From SIAJ01 sp963773845 (GTDB lineage: Bacteria > Planctomycetota > Planctomycetia > Gemmatales > Gemmataceae): a DNA stretch of 64,000 nucleotides. Numbering within the stretch: the stretch's first letter is position 1; each line of letters begins with the position of its first letter. Made by a program: the position numbers and the translations under genes. The notes beneath the pieces are model-generated. The model was not told where the DNA came from, searched no databases, and saw only the letters and a list, made by a program, of their open reading frames with translations. Below, piece by piece: positions 52,414-64,000 of this stretch. The stretch spans positions 62,001 to 126,000 of the forward strand of contig CAVZCU010000011.1 of the NCBI GenBank assembly GCA_963773845.1. Direction: 5' to 3'.

Positions 52414-54585
52414 TTACAGCGAGGCCGCCTTCTTCCGCTCGCCTTCCCTCAACAGCCCCTCCAGCAAACGGATGATGCCATTCCACTCTGCAACTGTAAG
52501 GTTCTTCACGATTTGATGGGCATCGGCGTAACTCGATTTGAATTGCTCATCCGTCATCGTGCTAATGGATGTCCGATAGCCACGTCCGCCTTGCCGCTCA
52601 CACTCCTGCCAGAACGTAACGTCCCTTTCAAGTGCCTCCCGGTACGCCTCCCGGCCTCCGATCTGGAGTCTGCGGTACGTCTCATCGACGGCGGCGTCTA
52701 GCGTGCCGATCACTCTCGTCAGGTACTCCCTGGCTGGAGCCAATTCCTCGTCGTCGGTCAGGTTAGTGATGATAATCTTGAATTCCATAATCCTGCCGCC
52801 AATAAAGTTGACGGCGACTCGGCGTGCGCCCACTGCAAGTTGGTGGAAATAGTCGAGGTTTGGCCAGTCTCCGTGACGACGGACAGCGGCTCGCACAGTG
52901 CTGGCGTAGCGGGTGTTGTCGATGGCTGTGACGAGCGGCTTCTCCACTTCCATATCGGCGACGGTGATGTCACGGTTCTTGTCAATCCAGGTGATGAGTC
53001 GTCTGCTGACCTCCTCGAACACGAACTGAACATGTTCCTGCTCCCGGTTCTCGATGAGCCGGTCTACGGCCTTCGCCACCCGATTGATCTCGTCACAGTA
53101 CACTTTCCGATACTGAATGATTTGTGTGACGAGTGTGTCCCGAAGCGCTTCGGGCGCATTGTCCTTTGCGTTGAAGAAATTCACTGGCAAGTCATTTAAC
53201 CCGAGATGCCTTAACCGCATCTCAATTTGTCCTTGCTTCTCGTCGCATCCTTCGCCCTCATTCTCGACTTTGGTCCCGTCGTCGTACTTGACCGCCAGGG
53301 CCTCATCCGGCCGTGGCAGGGCCAGCACCATCGTCTTCGGTTCGATGTCCTTGACACCAGCTTCTTTCGCCCGTTGAAGGAGGGTTTGGATGGCGTTCTC
53401 GGGAGCATCATTGAACCGTGAGCAGAGGACGACCAATGTCCGAGGGTCGTCAAAATGGCACTCCAAGTCCTGCCGCTCGGCTGTCTGGTCGATGCCCTTC
53501 GTGTCGATAACTTTGATCGGCACATCGGTGCTGCCGAACAACGGTTCGGGGACGACCACCTCGATCATTTGGGGTAGGGTAAACTCGGGCTGTCGCCCAT
53601 TGTTCACGTCGGCAAACACCTGCTGCAACCACTGCATCGGGGACAACGTCGAGTCGTCGGGATACCATGCGTCCCGTCGGTTGCGGCGGAACAGATCCAT
53701 GCGGGTAAGAATCTGGATGGCCAGTTCTTGTGTCTTGGGGTAATCCGCAGCGAGTTCCTTTGCTGGGTCGATGCGGATTCGCTTGCCGCCTTCGTCCCGT
53801 CGCTTCTCGGTTAATCCAGACATGTTGCGGATGGCCCGAACGACCTCCTTGGAAATGCCGAGGGAGTCGCCTTCCTCGTCATCGGTCTGCCTGGCGGCGG
53901 TGGAGTCCGGGCGGATCGACTTGACGAGGTAGTCCGAGAAGTCCTCCACGTCCTTGCGGATCGAGTCTTCCGTCCGTGGCACTATCCGTAAGCCGTACTT
54001 CGGTCCGTGAGAGATGTGAACTTCACATAGCGTGATGCCTCCAGCTCCTGTTTCGAGGACGATCTGGCGGTCGAGCTTGTCCTCCTCGGTCTTCAGCAGC
54101 CCGGTCAACTTGCAGATCCCCGTGGACTTACCGACTCCGATGCTTCCAATGAAGGCGATCTGGTGTTCACGGGTCCGGAGGAAGAGGGCGAGACGATGGA
54201 GTTCCTTCTCGTACAGGTCGATCTGCCGGATGAACACACCTTTGAGATCGGGGTCGTCCCGGAGGGCTCGGAGCTTACGTAGTGCGAGAGATGCTTCCCA
54301 GAGGTTTAGTCGATTGGGATGGTCAAACGAAGGACGGTCCAACTCGTTCCAGTTTTGCTTCAGATACTCACTCAGCTGCTTTGCCTTTGGGGTCCCGACT
54401 GCCCGTATTGTTGCTGCAAGTTCGTGAGGTGATATATCCTTCTCACCCGATTCAATTCGAGAGATGCTCGCCGCACTGGACGTAACTTTAATTGCCAATT
54501 GCGCTTGCGTAAGACCAGCCTCCTCTCGAATTGCTGCGAGATACCGACCGACTGGAATGTCTTGAGACCCCTTAAGGTTGTTCAT
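52414..54585 (-). CDS. XRE-type HTH fused to a large P-loop GTPase (dynamin-like)
   Basis: The ATG at 54585 gives 723 residues. Residues 10-75 are an XRE helix-turn-helix (IPVGRYLAAIREEAGLTQAQ, SAASISRIESGEKDISPHEL). After a helical linker comes a P-loop domain: Walker A AFIGSIGVGKSTGICKLTGL near 145, a Thr-rich switch ETGAGGITLCEVHI, G3-like VIDTKGIDQTAERQDLECHF near 375 and a distal MVLALPRPDEALAVKYDDGT. The C-terminal 250 residues are mainly helical, like the stalk of dynamin-like proteins. It could be both DNA-binding repressor and effector. It is divergent from drmD. I do not know this fusion from DISARM loci. An upstream start at 55068 was rejected. Confidence 0.75.
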   Translation of the reverse strand: MNNLKGSQDIPVGRYLAAIREEAGLTQAQLAIKVTSSAASISRIESGEKDISPHELAATIRAVGTPKAKQLSEYLKQNWNELDRPSFDHPNRLNLWEASLALRKLRALRDDPDLKGVFIRQIDLYEKELHRLALFLRTREHQIAFIGSIGVGKSTGICKLTGLLKTEEDKLDRQIVLETGAGGITLCEVHISHGPKYGLRIVPRTEDSIRKDVEDFSDYLVKSIRPDSTAARQTDDEEGDSLGISKEVVRAIRNMSGLTEKRRDEGGKRIRIDPAKELAADYPKTQELAIQILTRMDLFRRNRRDAWYPDDSTLSPMQWLQQVFADVNNGRQPEFTLPQMIEVVVPEPLFGSTDVPIKVIDTKGIDQTAERQDLECHFDDPRTLVVLCSRFNDAPENAIQTLLQRAKEAGVKDIEPKTMVLALPRPDEALAVKYDDGTKVENEGEGCDEKQGQIEMRLRHLGLNDLPVNFFNAKDNAPEALRDTLVTQIIQYRKVYCDEINRVAKAVDRLIENREQEHVQFVFEEVSRRLITWIDKNRDITVADMEVEKPLVTAIDNTRYASTVRAAVRRHGDWPNLDYFHQLAVGARRVAVNFIGGRIMEFKIIITNLTDDEELAPAREYLTRVIGTLDAAVDETYRRLQIGGREAYREALERDVTFWQECERQGGRGYRTSISTMTDEQFKSSYADAHQIVKNLTVAEWNGIIRLLEGLLREGERKKAASL

Positions 54586-54973
54586 GATCTGCCCCGTGAG
54601 GTCCCCGGTTAATCTGGTCTGTTTTTTGAATGCTTTCCGTAGATTACAGAATGCAATCACATAAAGCAAGATATCCTTTGAATTGTTACAGACACGTAAG
54701 TGACGACTCATGCGGCCGTGACAGACACATTTGGTTGCTTTGCTTGAGCGACGGACGAAGCCGTGCGGGGCGGGATGAATTCGAGCTAACGAAGAAGCAG
54801 GAGCAGCACTTCCTTGGACGGACTCGGGCGACGGTGTGAAGCGGACGGAATATATTGGGGAACTGGCATGGCCGCTCGCCGCCGCTCCCACACGTGCATT
54901 GGGAATACTGACAGAAGGAATTGGGAGCGAAACCGAGGAATGCAAGGAGGCCAGACGAAGCTTTGAGGTTCTC
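54586..54973. promoter_or_regulatory. Divergent intergenic region with two 33-bp-spaced direct repeats
   Basis: The 388-bp spacer between the HTH-GTPase and drmD holds the direct repeat TTACAGACAC (54686-54695) and TGACAGACAC (54719-54728), three helical turns apart. An AT-rich stretch at 54600-54685 lies between them and the GTPase start. These are the best candidates for operator sites of the HTH domain and would let it control both genes. Confidence 0.5.
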
Positions 54974-57900
54974 ATGCCCACGGCCGCTATCACCGATCCC
55001 CCCGAGCAGGGGCAACTGGTAAACGTCCGCCAGCGCCAATGGATCGTCGGCGACGTGGCCAAGGGCACGCTGACCGACGGGCCGCTTCATCCGCTTAACG
55101 ACCTTCCCCAGCACTTGGTCACGCTTTCGTCCGTCGAGGACGATGGCCTCGGCGAAGAGCTTCAAGTCATCTGGGAACTAGAGCCGGGTGCCAAGGCCAT
55201 TGAGAAGTCGCCGCTCCCCGAGCCGACTGGCTTCGACGCCCCCGACCTCCTCGACGCCTTTCTCGATGCCGTCCGCTGGGGTGCCGCCTCCACTGCCGAT
55301 TTGAAGAACATCCAGTCTCCCTTCCGGTCGGGCATCGACATCGAAGACTATCAGCTCGACCCGGTGGTGCGGGCCATCCAGATGCCACGGGTCAACCTGC
55401 TCATCGCCGATGATGTGGGACTCGGAAAGACCATCGAAGCGGGAATGACCGTCTCGGAACTCATCATTCGCCACCGTGCCAGACGGGTGCTCGTGGTCTG
55501 CCCGTCCTCGCTCCAGATCCAGTGGCGAGACCAGATGCGGGACAAGTTCGGCCTCGACTTCCGCATCGTCGATAGCGAACTGATGCGAGACCTGCGGCGG
55601 AAGCGGGGCATCCACGTCAACCCCTGGACTCACTTCCCCCGCCTCATCACCTCCATCGACTACCTCAAGCGGGAGCGACCGCTGCGACTCTTCAAGGAGA
55701 CGCTTCCCGCCGAAGGCGAGTCGATCTACCCTCGCCGCTACGACATGCTGATCGTGGACGAGGCCCACAACTGTGCCCCGGCCGGCCGGGGCAAGTACGC
55801 CACCGATTCGCTTCGCACCGAGGCCGTTCGCCTGCTCGCACCGCACTTCGAGCACAAGCTGTTTCTCACCGCCACGCCGCACAACGGCTACTCGGAGAGC
55901 TTCACGGCACTGCTGGAACTGCTCGACAATCAGCGGTTTGCTCGTGGCATGTCCACCGAGAGCCGGGAATTCATGCGGCAACGGGACGTGGTGATGGTCC
56001 GCCGCCTGAAGTCCGAACTCCCCAAGGACGACTTCGGGCACGACCGCTTCCCCAAGCGGATGTTGGAGGCACTGGAGGTCGATTACCCTGAGGACGAGAA
56101 GCGTATCCACGCCGCCCTCAAACGATACACGACGTTGCGGCACAACAAGGCCCAGGACCACGCCGAGAAGTTTGCTACGGACTTCGTGCTGATGACGCTG
56201 AAGAAGCGCCTCTTTTCCAGTCCCGCCGCTTTTCTCCGCACGCTTGAAAAGCACGAGACCTCGCTGAAGAACGCCAAGCAGACGAAAATCGGCCACGACG
56301 CCGTCATGGGGCATCCTTCAGCGGCAGATCGACCGGGTCGACGAAGACTACTCGGTGGACGACGAGGCAGAGGAAGCGGCCAACGATGCCCTCGACACCG
56401 CCAGCTTGCTCTTCCAAGAACCAACCGGCGACGAGATGGCATTGCTTAAGGAAATGAAGGAGTGGGCGAGCCGGGCGACCAGCCAGCTTGACTCCAAGGC
56501 GAAGGGGCTGATCCGTTGGCTGCGAGAGCATCTCCTTCCAGACGGTAAGTGGTCCGATGAGCGAGTAATCATCTTCACCGAGTACCGTGCCACGCAGAAC
56601 TGGCTGCAAGCCAAGCTCGCCGCCGAGGGCTTCACGGGCGGCGAACGGCTCAAGACGATGTACGGCGGCATGGACAAGGACGACCGGGAGCGCATTAAGG
56701 CGGCGTTCCAGACCGACCCGAAGCAGAGCCCCGTCCGCATCCTGCTGGCTACGGATGCGGCGTCCGAGGGCATCGACCTCCAGAATCACTGCTCTCGCCT
56801 CATCCACTACGAAATTCCGTGGAACCCGAACCGACTGGAACAGCGGAATGGGCGCATTGACCGTCACGGACAGAAAGTCGAAAAAGGTGCTGATCTACCA
56901 CTTCGTCGGCAAGGGCTACAACGAGCGGGAACGTCGAATGGTCAGAGTCAGCGGTCGGAGACCTGGAAGCGGACCTGGAGTTTTTGATGCGGGCCGTTCG
57001 CAAGGTCGAAGTCGATCCGAGAAGACCTTGGGCAAAGTCGGCCCCGTCATCGCCGAGCAAGTCGAAGAGGCGATGCTGGGCCAGCGATCCCGGCTAGACA
57101 CCAAGCGGGCCGAGGCCGACGCCGAGCCTGTGCGTCGGCTCATGAAGTTCGAGCGTGATCTCGCCAAGGACATTCAGCGGTTGATGGACCAGCTTCAAGA
57201 CACCAAGCGAGAGCTTCGGCTTACACCTGAGAACATCCACAAGGTGGTCGAGGTCGCCCTGCAACTGGCAGGACAGCCGCCGCTGATCCCGGCAAGAGTC
57301 CCCGGCCTGTGGCCGGACGCCAAGCGGCACGTCTGCCCCGTATTCCAGTTGCCTGCTTTCGACAGTGATGCGTGGGCTCAGTGCGCCGAAGGTTTGACGC
57401 ACCCCTTCACCGGGGAGACCCGCCCATTCGTCTTCGACCACGGCTTGGCCAAGGGTCGAGAGGATGTTGTCCTCGTCCACCTGAACCACCGTTTGGTGCA
57501 AATGAGCCTGCGTCTGCTGCGGGCTGAGGTCTGGTCCATCGAGGGCCGCAAGCGACTTCACAGGATCACGGCACGTGTTGTCCCTGACACGGCGCTGCAA
57601 CATCTGGCGATGGTCGCTCATGCCAGGCTTGTGGTCATCGGCGGCGACAGCCATCGGTTGCACGAAGAGATCATCACGGCGGGCGGGTCGATTCGAGAGG
57701 GAAAGTTTTCCCGGTTTGGCTCGCTAAAGGAAATGCAGGCCGCATTGGCTGCGGCGTCGGACGACGAACCATCGGCAGCGGTAAAGGAGAAGCTTCAAAC
57801 CCTCTGGCCGAAGAACGCCGAGCCGCTGCGTCAGGCGCTCGAAGCTCGGACCCGAGACCTCACTGAGAGCCGTAAGGGAGAACTTGCCAAGCGAGAGGCT

Positions 57901-58182
57901 AAGGAAACCGAAGACATCACCTCGATCCTAACCGAGTTGCAGCGGGCCATTCAGGAACAACTGGGCGATCCGTTCTACCGGCAGCAGTACCTCCCCGGCA
58001 TGGCTCCCACGGAAGTTGAACAGTTCGAGCGGAACGTCGATGCCTTGCGGCACCGGCTCAACGAGATCCCGAAGGAGATCGAGAAGGAGACCGAGGCGAT
58101 CAAGGCCCGCTTCGCTGACCCGCAGCCACGGATGTTTCCCGTGGCTGTGACGTTCTTGGTGCCGCAGCGACTTGCAAAATAG
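54974..58182 (+). CDS. drmD: DISARM SNF2-type helicase DrmD, frameshifted
   Basis: About 1069 residues from MPTAAITDPPEQGQLVNVRQ. Helicase motifs: NLLIADDVGLGKTIEAGMTV (I), VLVVCPSSLQIQWRDQMRDK (Ia), MLIVDEAHNCAPAGRG (II), KLFLTATPHNGYSESFTALL (III). In the second lobe come VIIFTEYRATQNWLQAKLAA, LLATDAASEGIDLQNHC and NPNRLEQRNGRIDRHGQ (VI). LVTLSSVEDDGLGEELQVIW near the start and FRSGIDIEDYQLDPVVRAIQ are DrmD-like and not found in ordinary SNF2 proteins. At least four indels occur between 56300 and 57030; the rest is in one frame. DrmD marks class 1 DISARM, an anti-phage system. Confidence 0.85.
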
Positions 58183-58191
58183 GAGTTGTCT

Positions 58192-59037
58192 ATGCCGTTT
58201 CTTGGACTCGATAAGCAACAACGAAAGCTGCTGGAGTTTGAGGTTGTGCCCAAGCGAGCACGACTCCTGCTCACGAGACTACTCCGTCATGCCGTCGATC
58301 ATCGAGAGCTTAGTGGCCACATCGCTCGAATGAACAACGTTGTGAACATTTGCCGAAACGTTCTCGGACTTCCAATCAACATCATTGAGTTGACGGAGAA
58401 TGAAGAATACGAATTCGCTGATGGTGGTTGGCTGAAGTCGGAACTGGAAGTGGCCATGCGTCGTCCCGACACGGACGAACTAATCGAGACACTCGGCGAC
58501 CTCATTCAAGAAGGCTGGCTCGAAACGGATAGCGTAAACGAGATTCTCGGATCGAACGGATGCGCAGTGTCATTTGATCGAGACTCAAGCGACGAGGTCG
58601 AAGTTGAGATTACGCCGGTCGAAGAGATCGAAGCCGACAACGAGGAGGAGATTCCGAACATTCGACTTCTCATCCGACGCATGGACACGTCACTCGAAGC
58701 GGCTGATTATGCGGCGGTGCTTCATGCAAGTGCTTCCGTATTCGAGACGCTCGCCAAAGACATCGTGGCACTATCGACCATTCAGGACAAAACTCTGGCC
58801 TCGTTCTTCGACAGATACAGGAAAGACTCGAAGCTACCCGAACCGGTTTTGGACTACATCCTCGAAACCTACAGGCGACGAAACTCCGAGCCGCTTGCAG
58901 GGCATGGGCAGCTGAAGGAGCCCACCATCAAGAGAGAGGAGGCGGTTGTCCTAACTGAACTAACGAAGGCGTTTGTTCGGATCGAGCGACAGCTTTCGAC
59001 CGGGCAGGTCAACATGGTTCAAGAGCCCAAGAGTTAG
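58192..59037 (+). CDS. Abi_C-like protein encoded between drmD and drmMI
   Basis: The ATG at 58192 has AGGAG upstream and gives 281 residues; it lies nine bases after the drmD stop. Residues 1-100 are helical (HAVDHRELSGHIARMNNVVN), followed by an acidic segment (SSDEVEVEITPVEEIEADNE). The C-terminal third (HASASVFETLAKDIVALSTI, ETYRRRNSEPLAGHGQLKEP, EAVVLTELTKAFVRIERQLS) resembles the abortive-infection C-terminal domain (Abi_C), whose RNxxxxxHG motif recurs here as RRNSEPLAGHG. A helper that ends infected-cell growth, or a regulator, is possible. Its tight position implies co-expression with DISARM. Confidence 0.65.
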   Translation: MPFLGLDKQQRKLLEFEVVPKRARLLLTRLLRHAVDHRELSGHIARMNNVVNICRNVLGLPINIIELTENEEYEFADGGWLKSELEVAMRRPDTDELIETLGDLIQEGWLETDSVNEILGSNGCAVSFDRDSSDEVEVEITPVEEIEADNEEEIPNIRLLIRRMDTSLEAADYAAVLHASASVFETLAKDIVALSTIQDKTLASFFDRYRKDSKLPEPVLDYILETYRRRNSEPLAGHGQLKEPTIKREEAVVLTELTKAFVRIERQLSTGQVNMVQEPKS

Positions 59038-59039
59038 CC

Positions 59040-64000
<4,961 letters not shown>

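Noticed and set aside
54586..55068. N-terminal 161 codons added to the HTH-GTPase
   Set aside because: This part is antisense to the start of drmD and low in complexity; the HTH begins properly at 54585.
55178..56314. 378-codon frame on the minus strand
   Set aside because: Antisense to the drmD helicase core; low-complexity, no motifs.

Overview
The window looks like chromosomal accessory DNA from a Gemmata-type planctomycete. The main evidence is two ECF sigma factors fused through a membrane segment to large C-terminal domains. One of these carries a stretch resembling the planctomycete TIGR03067 family. DinB, VOC, cupin and SEC-C proteins of planctomycete style and a secreted HEAT-like protein agree with this, as does the high GC content. 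No rRNA, tRNA or CRISPR array was recognised.

Layout. 0.1-4.4 kb holds a zinc-ribbon protein and a broken sigma-factor fusion. 4.5-8.8 kb is a mobile-element module on the minus strand: ArdC antirestriction protein, an unknown protein, a RuvB-like AAA+ ATPase, a MerR/excisionase-like protein and a broken tyrosine recombinase. 9-10.6 kb has a low-molecular-weight phosphatase fused to a SUI1 (eIF1/YciH) domain, an OGFr-domain protein and a small Cys protein. 11-31.4 kb is a patchwork of small stress or housekeeping enzymes (DinB, cupins, Tag glycosylase, GIY-YIG-Cdd1, methyltransferases, VOC proteins, VIT1 transporter, DUF488, cytochrome b-molybdopterin oxidoreductase), many with a second copy in the window. 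It is interrupted at 21.4-22.4 kb by about 1 kb of AT-richer non-coding DNA. 31.4-36.3 kb is a metal module: an RcnR/FrmR-like repressor behind a perfect palindrome, then two P-type ATPases. 36.4-41.5 kb is an arsenic island (arsA, arsD, arsC, acr3, arsR, arsI) followed by sigZ. 42-44.8 kb holds maa, cupins, a methyltransferase and an OB-like protein. 45.4-49.8 kb encodes three exported carbohydrate-active proteins (GH99-like, sialidase, GH43/GH130-like propeller). 50-52.3 kb has small uncharacterised genes and a serine hydrolase.

52.4-64 kb is a defence island. A 723-residue XRE-HTH/P-loop GTPase is divergent from a tight operon of a DrmD-type SNF2 helicase, an Abi_C-like protein and a DrmMI-type adenine methyltransferase that runs off the right edge. 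This is the signature of class 1 DISARM, and drmA, drmB and drmC would be expected beyond the window. The GTPase and the Abi_C-like gene are not standard DISARM parts and are the best candidates for something new.

Frameshifts are frequent but uneven. About half of the genes must be read across one or more indels, while 28-36 kb and 52.4-54.6 kb are clean. Several indels look like single-base contractions or expansions in short homopolymers, so assembly error is as likely as gene decay. A 140-bp tandem duplication inside the GH99-like gene, an in-frame stop in one GIY-YIG copy and several truncated paralogues look more like real rearrangement.
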